DNA of 64,000 nucleotides, taken from contig JAKUDP010000013.1 in the NCBI GenBank assembly GCA_022570795.1, positions 868,001 through 932,000 of the forward strand, written 5' to 3'. Of the stretch, positions 1-12,721 are shown piece by piece. The translations under genes and the position numbers were made by a program. The notes under the pieces were generated by a model. The model did no database searches. It was not told the DNA's origin and worked only from the letters and a program-made list of their open reading frames with translations. This stretch comes from Sphaerulina vaccinii (lineage: Eukaryota > Ascomycota > Dothideomycetes > Mycosphaerellales > Mycosphaerellaceae). How positions within the stretch are numbered: the stretch's first letter is position 1; each line of letters begins with the position of its first letter.

Positions 1-805
1 GTATATAGGACTCTCTCTTAATCTAACTTAAAGTTATACTTGGCGATAGCAAAGTTAATCTTATAGGTATAAAGGAACTCTCGAGCTTCCTTGTCTATAT
101 AGCCTTAGTATAGCTTAGGGTCGCGAATCTTAATACTATAATGCGCACCCGAAACGCTAGTAACTAGAGCGCCACTCGCAGTCTCTTTAAAGTTATCGTC
201 TAGAAGAGGCTCGGTAGAAGTATGCGTAGGTGCGATACTTAAGTTACCGAGTTCTCTACGAAGAGCTTCATTCTTACAAGTTGCTCGCAACATACAAGCT
301 TCTTCTCGGAGGACGGCGTTCTCGGCTTCGAGGTTAATACGAAGCTACTACGCAACGGCTGCGGCTTTAGCATCCTCTTCGTCAAAGCCGTCGTCGTTGC
401 TATCGTTGGCTCGTCCGGAGGCGCTAGTTATATCGACGTCGTTGCCTTCGTCCGGTCGCTAAGTCTCGTCGGAGACGTCTTTAATGCGACCCGGCTGCTC
501 GCCGCGTGCGGGACGCTGCTTCGGAGCTATTATAGCCTCTATAGATCGCTACCCTTTAAAAAGGTTAAAGGATTAGAAATGTAAGGGTAGGGGTATATAG
601 CAATATATAGAGCGCTAGTTAATAAGAGTGTTAGTTGCACAAACTAATCCTTGCCTCCGTAAAGGATATAGGAGCCCTTAGAGTTATAGGGCAACTACGC
701 CTCGCATGCGCTCTGCCCTCGGGACCGAGGATACGGGATCGCCCTGCGATCTAGATTCCCTTTTCGGAGTCAAGATACTATGTCCTTAGACCTGGCTCTT
801 ATAGA
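1..805 (-). mobile_element. RIP-degraded retroelement fragment, gag-like
   Basis: The minus strand between about 560 and 1 reads as a decayed gag-like polypeptide. A leucine- and glutamate-rich stretch of coiled-coil character near 293-350 is followed by a segment of the type KIRDPKLY..GYIDKEAR, which resembles the folded core of retrotransposon gag proteins in fungi. The frame is interrupted by stop codons and runs off the left edge, so the element is incomplete here. The DNA to its right (about 560-800) is richer in CpG and contains short direct repeats, and may be leader or LTR sequence, but I could not find its partner. The gag assignment rests on character only and is tentative. Confidence 0.35.
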
Positions 806-2066
806 ATCTAAAAGAGCTAGAAAAGATTCTTAGAATAAAGATAATAAAAAATAGAGTTATAGAAACTCTAAAGCTTAATTAAGAATACTATATCTAAGAG
901 AATCTTGTAAAGCTAAATATAACTAAAGAAAATACCTATCTAACTCTCTTACTAATAGATAGTTATAAAAGCTTTACTAAGGCAATTCTATCTAATAAGA
1001 GATATACTAAATAGAAGTACTAAAGCTAGATAGATACGTAGATATAGCTAATAGTTATAATAAGACTAGATATTACTTTCGCTCTTAGCAGACTAAGCTT
1101 ATATATAGCTAACCTAATAAAAGAATATATAAATACTCTAAAGAAACTAGTAAGATACTTTAGGTTGTCCCTAGACCTAGAACTTATATTTAGAAGAGGT
1201 AGTAGAAGCCTTATTAGATATTTAGACTCTAACTATATAATAGATAAAGTAGATAGAGTCTTAATCCTTAGATCTATCTTCTTCCTCTATAAAGTACTAG
1301 TATCTTAGATAAGTAAGAAGTAGAAGTCTATAGCAATATTAACTATAGAGGCTAAGTATATAGCTCTAAATATATATACTAAGCAATCTTAATTCCTAGT
1401 AGCACTTCTAAGGGAAATAGACTATATAGAGCTAGTAGGAGAATATTCTTTTTAACTACTTATTAAAGCAAACTCTAATATAGTAAATAAACTTAGACCT
1501 ATTTAGATTATAGAAGATAACTAAGTATCTTTAACTCTTATTAAGAATACCTATACCTATAAGAGATTAAAGTATATTAATATTACTTATAATAATATTA
1601 GAAGACTTTAGTAGTAATAGAGGATAGTAGTAGTATATATTCTAATAAAAGAGATAGTTGCAGATAGGTTAACTAAGCTAAAGAATAGTCCCTAATTCTA
1701 GGAGTTTATAAGACAACTCCGGCTTGCTTAGCTTCTATTAGGCCCCCGGGGCCTAATAGGTTTATATAAGGGATAAGTACTAGAATATAGGGTAGAAGGA
1801 CTATCTAGCCTAAGTAGGAGTATTAGAAAGTATAGTCTAGTTAGACTATCTAAGAGACAGCCCCTAGGGATCAGAATATATAATATAGGTTATATAATAA
1901 TAGGTCGTATAACTTATCTAATACTCTATATCTTAGGAGGAGATGCAACCTATAACTAACTAATACAATTAATATAGTTGGTTCCTATCTAACGCTTCTA
2001 CTTCTATTACGTATTAAGACCCTTCCTATACGTCGTAGGTATATATATTGTCGTCCTATTTCGATA
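806..2066 (+). mobile_element. Truncated Ty1/copia element, copy A (3' end with LTR)
   Basis: This is the 3' end of a copia-type retrotransposon. Reading the plus strand with TAG taken as decayed CAG gives the end of the reverse transcriptase and the copia RNase H, including segments such as EAKYIAL and VADRLTKPKNS. It then passes a purine-rich stretch into an LTR at 1821-2066. It is nearly identical to copy C (13380-14649) and, in reverse complement, to copy B. The 5' part is missing: homology to the other copies begins at about 806. It directly abuts the protease region of the gypsy element, so it probably also landed in that element and then lost its front half. It is heavily RIP-mutated and not functional. 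Confidence 0.8.
1821..2066 (+). repeat. LTR of copia copy A
   Basis: This is a 246 bp long terminal repeat, recognised by alignment by eye with the LTRs at 2865-3110, 8352-8598 and 14403-14649. It begins TATTAGAAAG (presumably TGTTAGAAAG before RIP) and ends TTTCGATA (presumably ...CA). There is no matching 5' LTR because the element is truncated. Confidence 0.8.
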
Positions 2067-2864
2067 GCTCTAATACTAATAATAGTAGTTAGAGAAATAG
2101 TAGAACCTCTACTTAAGTATAACAAGTAGAGGTTATAATAAATTAACGAAGCTAAAGGCGCTTTCTACTACTATCTAAAAGGAGATAGAAATAGTAGAAT
2201 TACTAGGTATATTACTAGAGATTATAGAGTATATTATTATAGATAGTATAGCTAACAATTAGAATACTAGACTTTACTTTAATTATAGAGCTAACTCTTA
2301 TTATATTAATTTATCCTTTATATATAAATATAAATAACACTTTACTCTTATCCTCCTCGAACAAGCTAGGCGGCTTGGACTAGCTACTAGCGAACAAGCT
2401 TTAGTAGATATCGAGTATATTACAAAAATAAACTTTAATATTAGAGGCCACCTCGAATAGTTCTATACTTTTGTTACTAAGCTAGATCCGGACTACGATA
2501 TAGTTCTTAGTCGTAGGTAGTTCGACTAATATTAGCCAAGTATTATATAGATAGAAGATAGGATAATACTAGACTCTACCTTGTATAAGATCAACTATAA
2601 GTATACTTTGGTATAGAGCTTTCTAGCAACTATATATACTTACGTGCGTAAGAAGAAAGCTATAGACGTAGATATACTAGATATTATAGAGATTAGCTCT
2701 ATAATACTATAATATATATTATAATAGAAAGATACCGAGATCTATACTATATAGATAGTCGGTTAGAATAAGTAGAAATAGATACTCTTAGATAGGCTAA
2801 CTACTTATACTATAAAAGTAGAGAAAGCTTTTACCTACTATAGTAGATTAGTAGCTATAGTTAT
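2067..2864 (+). mobile_element. Ty3/gypsy chromovirus, 5' part (protease region)
   Basis: This is the front part of a gypsy-type retrotransposon, split from its remainder (8599 onward) by the copia insertion at 2865-8598. Conceptual reading of 2490-2600 gives a LSRRWFD..PSI..IEDRI segment. That corresponds to the LGxxWLxxxNPxIDW block that follows the retropepsin core in Ty3/gypsy polyproteins. Gag and the 5' LTR are not visible, so the element was already truncated on the left by copia copy A. Many stop codons and TpA excess show RIP. The link to the right-hand part is supported by the 5 bp target duplication GTTAT at 2860-2864 and 8599-8603. Confidence 0.65.
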
Positions 2865-3110
2865 TATCGAAATGGGACGATAATATATATACCTACGATA
2901 TATAGGAAGAGTCTTAATATATAATAGAAGTAGAAGCGTTAGATAGGAACTAACTATATTAATTGTGTTAGTTAGTTATAGGTTGTATCTCTTTCTAAGA
3001 TATAGAGTATTAGATAAGTTATGCGACCTATTATTATATAACCTATATTATATATTCTAATCCCTAGGGGCTATCTCTTAGATAGTCTAACTAGACTATA
3101 CTTTCTAATA
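2865..3110 (-). repeat. 3' LTR of copia copy B
   Basis: This is a 246 bp LTR bounded on the left by TATCGAAA and on the right by CTTTCTAATA, the reverse complements of the LTR ends in copies A and C. The left flank GTTAT (2860-2864) is one half of the target-site duplication. Confidence 0.85.
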
Positions 3111-6100
3111 CTCCTACTTAGGCCAGATAGTCCTTCTACTCTATATTCTAGTACTTATCCCTTATATAAACCTATCGGGCCCTAGAAGCCCGATAGAGGC
3201 TAAGTAAGCCGGAGTTGTCTTATAAACTCCTAGAATTAGAGACTATTCTTTAGCTTAGTTAACCTATCTATAACTATCTCTTTTATTAGAATATATACTA
3301 CTACTATCCTCTATTACTACTAAAGTCTCCTAATATTATTATAAGTAATATTAATATACTTTAATCTTTTATAGGTATAGGCATCCTTAATAAGAGTTAA
3401 AGATACTTAGTTATCTTCTATAATCTAAATAGGTCTAAGTTTATTTACTATATTAGAGTTTGCTTTAATAAGTAGTTAAAAAGAATATTCTCCTACTAGC
3501 TCTATATAGTCTATTTCCTTTAGAAGTGCTACTAGGAATTAAGATTGCTTAGTATATATATTTAGAGCTATATACTTAGCCTCTATAGTTAATATTGCTA
3601 TAGACTTCTACTTCTTACTTATCTAAGATACTAGTACTCTATAGAGGAAGAAGATAGATCCGAGAATTAAGACTCTATCTACCTTATCTATTATATAGTT
3701 AGAGTCTAAATATCTAATAAGGCTTCTACTACCTCTTCTAAATATAAGTCCTAGGTCTAGGGACGACCTAAGGTATCTTGCTAGTTTCTTTAAAGTATTT
3801 ATATATCCTCTTATTAGGTTAGCTATATATAAGCTTAGTCTGCTAAGAGCGAAAGCAATATCTAGTCTTATTATAACTATCGGCTATATCTATATACCTA
3901 TCTAGCTTTAGTACTCCTATTTAGTATATTTCTTATTAGATAGAATTGCTTTAGTAAGGCTTTTATAACTATCTATTAGTAAGAGAGTTAGATAGATATT
4001 TTCCTTAGTTATATTTAGCTTTATAAGGTTCTTTTAGATATAGTATTCTTAATTAAGCTTTAGAGTTCCTATAACTCTATTCCTTATTATTTTTATTCTA
4101 AGAATCTTTTCTAGCTCTTTTAGATCTTTAATCTTAAAGACTTTACTAAGCTATTCTTTAAACTAGAGAATATTCTTTAGCTCTAGTACTATAATAGGTA
4201 TATTATCTATATATATTAGGACTATAATTCTTCTTTCTCTATAGATAAGTAGATATAGGTCGATCTCTAATTAATCGAATTCTATCTATTCTAGCTTTAA
4301 GACATAGAGTTTATTCTAGTCTCTTACTACTTACTTAAGTCTATAGAGACTCCTTAGGATCTTTAGAACCTAGTTTAGTAGAACCTCTACTCCTAGAGGT
4401 AGAATTATATAGATATTTTTTTTTAGAGAGCTCTCTATAAATATATTATTTATATCTACTTAGTATATTTCTAAGTTCTTCTCGCAAATAACTACTATAA
4501 ATACCTTTAAAGTATTATACCTTATAGTTAGTATAAAGGTATTCTTAAAGTCTACTCTAAACTTCTAGAAGAACCCTCTAGTAACTAGTCTTATTTTAAA
4601 CTTTTTAATAGCTCTACTAATTAATCTTTTTATATTAAAGACCTATCTAGATATTATAAGGTTTATACCCTTTAGTAGTATAACTAGCTTCTAGATATAG
4701 TTACTATCTAAAGCTACTAGTTCTCTCTAGATTGCTTCTTTCTATATATAGCTCTATTTAGGATTCTATATTACCTCTTTATAGGACTTTAGAATAGGAA
4801 CCTCTTACTTTAAAGTAATATTAGGTCCGAGTACTATAAATACAACCTCTTTAATCTCTACTAAGGTTTCCTAGATACAATTCCCTTTTTTTTTAATTAA
4901 GCTAAGGAATGCCTTATAATACTTTAGGTTAAGTATATTATCTTTCTTATCTCTCTACCTCTTTTAGAGGACCTACCTTATAACTATACTATAGGCTTTA
5001 GGTTTAGGTCCTTTCCCTTTATCTAAAAGAGATCTTCTTCTCTTCTAGGATTATACTCTTACTTCTAGTAGATCTTATATAATATCTAGATATTTTCTAA
5101 TATATATATTTCTACTAGTCCCTTAACAAACTTTAGTCGGCTAATTAATTAGCTACTCTATTCCAATTTTCTCCTTCTAAAGCTATATACTTCTAGAGTT
5201 TTCTTCTTCTAGATCTATCCTCTAGTACTCCTTCTTATTCTTCGGTAGAGGTCTAAGCTATATAAATAGTAGTTAATATTTAGTTAGGCTCCTAGGGCCT
5301 AATAGACTTTAGGACTCCTTCTACTTCTTTAGTTTCCTAACTAGTTTCCTAACTAGTATAATACTAGATTAGTTAAGCCTAGGAACATTCAACTCCAAAT
5401 CTCCTCCTTTCTTATACTCAAACTACTTAGTATTACTATAGGCCTTAATAGCCTCTATATTAGGCTCCTAGAAAAGCTATATTTTAGTAGTATCTAGAAT
5501 ATAACCGACAAATATAGTATTCTTGCCTCTATTTATTAGTTTGTCTAATCTTATTCTAGCTAGCTAGAACTTCGAGTTTATATATACTACTACTCTATAG
5601 CTCTAGACTCTAAAGTATAATACTAGAGGTCTCTATTCTAAGAATGCCTCCTTAGGTAAGACCTTAAATCTATTAATATCTAGCCTATTTGGAAGAGTAT
5701 TTCTAATAATAATACTTGCTTCTAGTACTTTAGGCTAGAACTTAATTAGTATATTAGATTCTTCTAGTATTGCTCTTACTTTTTCTTTAGAGGTCTAGAT
5801 CGACCTTTTAATAACTCTATTCTAAATAGAGTTATATACCTTAGTAGTATAGAAAGAGATTCTATTCTCTCTCTTCTACTACTTTAGTATAGTAAGAAGC
5901 TTCTTTACTCTATTACTCCTTACTACTTAGAGAGAATTTCTAGATTAAAGCTCGACTTTCCTTTTCTATTAGTAGAGGGTAGGTAGTATATCTATTTTTA
6001 ACTTTAGTAGGAAGGCCTACTTCTTTCTTAAGAAGTTATTAATAATTTCAAGCTACTACTTAAATTCTAATCTTAAGATAGGTAGAGGTCTATAGATATT

Positions 6101-8336
6101 AATAGATATAAGAGCTAGCTTTTAGAGCTTCTACTATATCTCTTTCTCTCTATACTACTTTATCTTTGCTATTATATAGACTCTATATACTCTATACTCC
6201 TTTGGAATTAGTATTAGGCTTTTTAAATCTAAGACCTAGTAAAGGTTCTTTACTACCTTTTCCCTAAAATATATAAGCCTTTAATACTAGAGCTTCTACT
6301 AATTCTAGGTACTCTCTAATATATAGAAAGTATATACTTTATCTATTAATTCCTATAAGAAGTATATTTAATTTTAGTTAAGCCTCTAGAGCCCGATAGA
6401 CTTAGCTAGACTCTTATTAATCTCTTTAATAAATAGGACTCCTTCTAATATTCTTATCTAGATAACTACTTTTCTAGAGGCTAAAACAAGTATAAATTTT
6501 AGTAGTTAAATACTAAACTACTTACTAAACTAATTCTATAAAATAAGATTTACTCTAAGTCTAGGTATAAAAAGAATATCCCTTAGTACAATCTATTTGC
6601 TCTTCCTACCTCCTATTACTACTTTTCCTATATATATAGCTATTAGATAGCCGCCTCTAACCTTAATCTACTTTCTAGCCTAAAGAGGCTTTAGTTCCCT
6701 AAAAAGTAATTTTTAGTTAGTTATATAGGTAGAAGTATAAAAGTCAAGTAGCTATTCTAATAGTCTATACTTGCCTTTAGCTTCTATAGTAGAGTAGGCT
6801 ACTTTATTAATATCCTTATTCTTAGTTAGGGATCGGTCTGAAGTAGTTAGCGACTCTATATCTTATACTATAAAAGCCTTTTTCGAGTATTTCTTACTTA
6901 ATTTCTTAAGAGATTGTACTTTGAGCTAGAGTCTTTTTACTACTACTTTTAGCTTATCCTTATTAAGTAAAGAACTCCTCCTAGCTTATATCGGAGAGAG
7001 TCTCTTTTCGACTCTATTTGGTCGGGTCCCTAGGGCCTAATAGGACTTAGTAGCCCTCTTTGCCTATTCGAGTCTAGAGTATTTCCTCTAGGTATATAGT
7101 CCCTTATAGAGGAAATATTCTAGTAGTTGCTAGGCATCTTTCCTAGCAAATATAGCTGTCTCTCTTTAGTCTATAGACTCTTCTACTTCTAGTATCTAGA
7201 GGATGTCCTCTAGTATTAGGTTCTTCTAAGCTAGAATAGTCTATCTAGTACTCTTATATCTATCTAGTAGGAAGAAGAGTAGATACTTAATTCTTATTTC
7301 TAGAGTCTTATAGTAAGACTCTCTCTAGTTAATTTCTACTATTCTTCTACCTAGGTTTCTAAAGTAGATCTATAAGCTTCTAATTCTATCTTCTAGTTCT
7401 ATTTTAAAGTTTATATACTCCTAGATAATAGCTATTATATAGGCTTGCTAGACCTTGCTATACTTGTTATATAGGGTTGTCTAGATATTAAAGGCCCTCT
7501 TCTCCTCTATTACTTTATTCTAATTATTCTGCCCTAGGTACTTAGTTAGCTTATAGATTGCCTAAGTATTTGCTTTCCTCTACTATAGGCTAAATTTTAA
7601 GTATTCTAGCCCTAGGAAACTATTAGGTATCTTTATAGATAATAAGAACGACTCCTCTAACTAGGGAGTCTATAATATTCTCTTTTTAGTATCTTTTAGG
7701 TCTAAGATTACCTAGAAGATCTCCTTTTCCTCTAGGTTGTTTTCCTATAGTCTAAACTATAGCTTCTAGTTCTCTCTTAATAGGACTAGTATAGCTCTCT
7801 TACCTCTAAATCTACTTCCTTACTCTTAATCTATTTTATCTAAAATATTAAAAACTAAACTCTAAAAATTAATATTCTTTTAAATAATTTTAGTAGTAGT
7901 TTCTAAATAGCTACTTTCCTAGTCTAAAACTCTCTTTCTTCTCTTTTAGATAAGCTTAGTATAGTTTCCTATACTTCCTACTTATCTATACTTATAAATA
8001 GACTTAAATAGTCTCTTCTTAGAGGGATATACCTTTCTAAAGTATTAGTAGTACTCTAGTATAGAGGTTAAGTTTTATCTATATAAAATAGTACTTTAGC
8101 CTCTAGCTTACCTTTTCCTTTTTATACTTTTTAAGCTCCGCTTCTTAAGTATACCTTACTAGGTTCTTCTCTATCTTATCTACCTATAGGAACGTCTAGA
8201 ACTCGCCGGGATCTTCTATATCTTCTTAGTAGTATAGATAGGTATACCTCGAGTCTCCTAATACTCCTTTTATTATAGGTTTGTATCCTACTATTAGAAA
8301 AGGCTAACTATTACTATCTAATACTTCCTCTATAAA

Positions 8337-8351
8337 CCCGGGCTTATAACC
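8337..8351 (-). other. Primer-binding site of copia copy B (initiator tRNA-Met half-molecule type)
   Basis: Immediately internal to the 5' LTR the minus strand reads GGTTATAAGCCCGGG. With the A at position 7 restored to G (a RIP change) this is complementary to the anticodon stem-loop region of eukaryotic initiator tRNA-Met, whose loop contains CTCATAACC. Drosophila copia and some fungal Ty1/copia elements prime from the 3' end of a 5' half-molecule of this tRNA. The site is seen in the sequence; the priming mode is inferred from that family knowledge. Confidence 0.7.
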
Positions 8352-8598
8352 TATCGAAATAGAATAATAATATATATACCTACGACGTATAGAAAGAGTC
8401 TTAATATGCGATAGAAGTAGAAGCGTTAGATAGGAACTAACTATATTAATTATATTAGTTAGTTATAGAGTTGTATCTTCTTCTAAGATATAGAGTATTA
8501 GATAAGTTACGCGACCTATTATTATATAATCTATATTATATATTCTAATCCCTAGGGGATGTCTCTTAGATAGTCTAACTAGACTATACTTTCTAATA
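8352..8598 (-). repeat. 5' LTR of copia copy B
   Basis: This 247 bp LTR is nearly identical to the left LTR at 2865-3110. Its outer end is followed by GTTAT (8599-8603), the second half of the target-site duplication. Confidence 0.85.
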
Positions 8599-11500
8599 GT
8601 TATTAATAAATATACTCGCTAGATACGAGTATATACTATAGCTATAGCAGACTATAAGAAGTTTATAACTAGTATAACAAACCTAACTATTTATAATATA
8701 GTTAAGGATATACTACTAAAAGAGTTCTAAGACTTCGTAGCTCTATTCGACTAGAGAGAAGTAGAGAAGCTTCTACTATATAGACCTAGTATTAACTACG
8801 CGATTAAGCTCAAGGATAGTACTATTCTACTCTTTAAATACTCCTACCCTATGTCTTAATATAAGAATAAGATTATTAAGAAGTAGATTAATAATTAACT
8901 CGAGAAAAGCAATATTCGTAGCTTAGTTTCCTCTATAGTAGTACTAGTTCTTATTATTAAGAAGCTAAATAGTAGTCTGCGCGTCTATATTAACTATCGT
9001 AGACTTAATATATTAATAATTAAGTTACGATATTCTATTCTATTAGTTTAAGAAACTCTAAACCGCATCTTAGGTAAGGAATAGTTTACTAAGCTAGATA
9101 TTATTATAGTATTTAATCGCATCTATATAGTAGCTAGGGATATATAGAAGACTATATTTACTACTTGCTATAGCTAGTTCGAATACGTTATAATACTATT
9201 TAGAGCTTATAATATACTAGGCACCTTCTAGAGCTATATTAATAATATATTATAAGACTTTCTCGATATATTCTACTTTATATATCCCGACAATTGCCTA
9301 GTATTTAGTAATACTTATAAAGAATATATATAATATATATAGAAAGTAATATAGAAGCTTCTCGATACTAGATTACAACTAGATATTAAAAAGTATAAGT
9401 TCTTTATCTATAAAACTAAGTACCTTAGTATAATTATTAGCAAAGATAGGATATATATAGATTCTAAGAAAATTGCTATAATTATAGTATAGGAGACTCC
9501 TACCTATATTAAGAATATATAGGCCTTCCTTAGCTTTGGCAACTTCTACTACAAGTTTATTAATAAGTTTGGCTATATTATAGTACTATTAATAGCTCTA
9601 ACAAGAAAGGCTAGTAATAGTAAAGCCTTAGATAAGAAGGGCTATATTAAGTTTATATAAACTACTAAATGCAAGAAAGCTTTTAAGAACCTTAAGCAAG
9701 CCTTCGTAGCTAACCTAATACTAGAGATATACTATATAGAGTAGTAGATAGTCGTAGAAACTAATACTTCTAACTATATTACTATAGCTATACTTTTATA
9801 GCTTAACTCTATTACTAAGAAGTAGAAGCCGGTTATATATATATCTAAGAAGATAAGTTCTATAGAGTGCAACTATAAGATCTATAATAAGGAACTTCTC
9901 GCTATTATTCTAGCCTTTGAAAAATAGTATCTAGAGCTTATAGTAGAGGGGAAAGAAGTAGATAGCAACTTTGAATACTTCTATAGTAACAATTATATCC
10001 GAGTACTATCTAACTATAAGAACTTAGAATATTTTATAACTACTAAGTAGCTTAATAGATAACAAGCCTATTAGGCTAAGTTCTTATTATAGTTTAACTT
10101 TAAAATTATATATAGACCTAGCTTATAAGGTACTAAACCTAATAGCTTAATACAACGATTCTAAGACCTACCTACTTTGCTAGATAATCTAAGAGTTCTA
10201 TACTAATAGTAGATAATTCTTAGCCCTAATAGACTAGATATTATACTAAAGGTAGTAGCGATAAACCTAATAGAAGATAAGGATATTAGTAGTAATAAGA
10301 TCGCCGACGTTATAGCTATAGAGAATATAGATCTGCCGATAGTAATTAAATAGCTATACTAAGAGAAGCTAGTCTAATAAGCGCTTAAAGAACTATTACT
10401 TAGGTAGATAGCTAGTTTCCTTCGATAATATAAGATAGATTAAGTATTAGTAATAGTATACAATTAGAAGATATATATTACTAATAGGTTCGGAGAAGCT
10501 AGTATACTTATACTACTAATAGATTCTAAGATTATATACCTAATATAAACTTTTATAATTAAGGATTGCTATAGTATATTAGCCGCTAGATACCCTAGTA
10601 TTGCGAAGACGTTCGGCCTCTTAATACGCTTCTATATATAGCTATTCGCATAGTAGATAGTAAAGTAATTTATCTATAACTGCAAAGTATATAGAACTAT
10701 AAAAGCAACTACTTAAGTATATAGTAGCCTACTTATACTATTACCTATACTATACCGACTATAGTAATATATTATAATAGACTTTGTTATTAAGCTACTA
10801 CCCTTAAAAAGTAAGATTAATAGAGTAGTATATAAGAATATCTTAATAGTAACCTGCTACTTAACTAAAAAGTAGTATACTATCCCTATATATCGGCTTA
10901 ATACTCCTTATATCGCGTTAGTATTCTTTAAGAATATCTTTGTAAAATATAGCGCGCTAGAGTCTATTATAATTAATAGAGGAACTAACTAGTTGTCGGC
11001 TTTTTTTAAGCGCTTCTATAAGCTTCTAGATATTAAGTAGAAACCTTCGACGGCTTTCTACCTAGAAATAGATAAATAGTCTAAGAATACAAATAAAGGT
11101 ATTAAGTAGTATCTCCGAGCCTTCTATAACTATACTTAAAACAACTAGGTTAACCTTCTACCTATTAGTAAGCTAGTAATTAATAACTACAACTTAGAGA
11201 CTATAGAAGTATTACCTTTCTTTGCTACTAGAGGATATAATATAAGACTACCTATTATCGATACTTAGTCTAATATGCTAGTACTTCTATATAAATAATA
11301 GCTAGACGCCTAGGCTGCTAGCGACTTTAGTAAGCGCATTGCCGATATTTACAAGTATGCCCGGGAATATATATACTTAGTATAGGCTAGATAGGTAGAT
11401 AACGCTAATAGCGGCCGCATACTAGCTCTAATCTATTACAAAGATAACCTAGTATATATAGCTACTCGCAACTAGAGTATAGACTATAATACTAAGAAGC

Positions 11501-12720
11501 TTAATTATAAATTCTCTAGGCCGTATAAAGTTCTTTACGTTCTACTATATAATATATACTATATCGACTTTCTACTAGATATATAGAAGTACTCTATCTT
11601 CTACTCGAACCTCCTATAGTCCGCCGACGACGACCCTCTACCTAGTTAAACCTCGCTAGCTAATAGCTCTCTACTACTAATTTATATTTACTAAGAAGGA
11701 GATAATAGAGGAGACTTCGAGTACAAGGTAGAAGAGATTATAGTAGTAGAAACTCGGAGGCCGATACGTATATAGTAGAAAAAGCTTAGTAAGCAACTAA
11801 TACTAATATTTAAAGTAAAGTAGGTTAGTTATAATAAGCTAATATAGGAGCCTAAGAGTTACTTCGAAGGCGCACCTAACAAGGTAGTATCTTTTTATAT
11901 AAAGTTACTAAATAGCGTATCTAATATACCTCCTTACCTACTAATAATAGAAGTTAAGTACTTTACAACTAGTCTAGAACTAGACTCGTATATAGATTCG
12001 TAACAAGTAACTCGCGCGTTAGTTAAAGTAGTAGATTAGAAGTACTATATACTAAGTTTTTAAAAAGATAGCCTAGCTCTTATACTAAGGTTATACTTAC
12101 TACGAGGCTCTACTACTAGCTTTAGTAGCCAAGATACTATAAATACAAACGTACTAGTAGACGCTAGTAGTTATATAGTAGATACTATTAACAAGCGCAA
12201 TATTTTAGATTACAATATCTATATTAGTAATACTAACCTAAATATAATCGAAAGTAATAATATAGTCTTTACTAACTTAAACCTTATATTACTAGAAAAG
12301 CTTTTATATCCGATATAGAGTAGAGGTAGAGCTAGACTAACTATAGGACAAGAAGATACTATTAGTACTTAGAAGGAATAGAATATAAAATATAGCTTAA
12401 ATAACAATTTAGATAAAGAAGATAATTTGGATAATAGATTAGATAATAATATTGCCTTTGTATATATAATACAAGTAGCTTAATATTATAAATATATATT
12501 AGAGCCTCTATAGACAGAGGCTATTTTAAGGAGGAGGTAGTATTACAACCCGATACCTACCTACCTACCTATATTTACTTATAACTATTATATATATATA
12601 GCTAGGCCCGATGCGGCTAGCGCGCTTGGCACTTTTCTTATACTTACTTGTTCGCGCCCTCGCGCTCCTTTTAGATACTTTATCTATAATCTAATTTACT
12701 ATACTACTATTTATAATATT
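8599..12720 (+). mobile_element. Ty3/gypsy chromovirus, 3' part (RT, RNase H, integrase, chromodomain, LTR start)
   Basis: This is the continuation of the gypsy element after the copia insertion. Plus-strand reading with decayed codons shows, in order, reverse transcriptase (VLIIKKLNSSLRVYINYRRLN, about 8940-9010; catalytic region near 9290 decayed) and RNase H (about 9660-10150, ending LEYF.TTK.LNR.QA..AKF). It then shows a zinc-finger and DDE integrase (about 10400-11250) and a chromodomain-like segment (about 11690-11890, beginning YKVEEI and ending EPKSYFEGAPN). A purine-rich tract GGAGGAGG ends at 12540 and an LTR-like end TATTACAACC begins at 12541. The LTR is cut off near 12720 by copia copy C. 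All frames are broken by TAG/TAA. The domain order RT-RH-INT-chromodomain defines a chromovirus. Confidence 0.8.
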
Positions 12721-12721
12721 A

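Larger units (their letters stand above)
2865..8598 (-). mobile_element. Full-length Ty1/copia retrotransposon, copy B, RIP-inactivated
   Basis: This is a complete 5.7 kb copia element in minus orientation. It has two LTRs (2865-3110 and 8352-8598), a primer-binding site next to the right LTR, and a 5 bp target duplication GTTAT on both sides. Read from right to left the interior should hold gag, protease, integrase, reverse transcriptase and RNase H. The RT/RNase H part (about 5000-3150) is recognisable by its near identity to copies A and C. Every frame is broken by TAG/TAA codons and CpA/TpG are nearly absent, as expected for RIP. It lies inside the gypsy element, so it is the younger of the two. 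It is not coding-competent. Confidence 0.85.

Noticed and set aside
105..293. 62-codon open frame on the minus strand as a gene
   Set aside because: It sits in a RIP-mutated retroelement and is bounded by decayed codons; treated as gag-like remnant.
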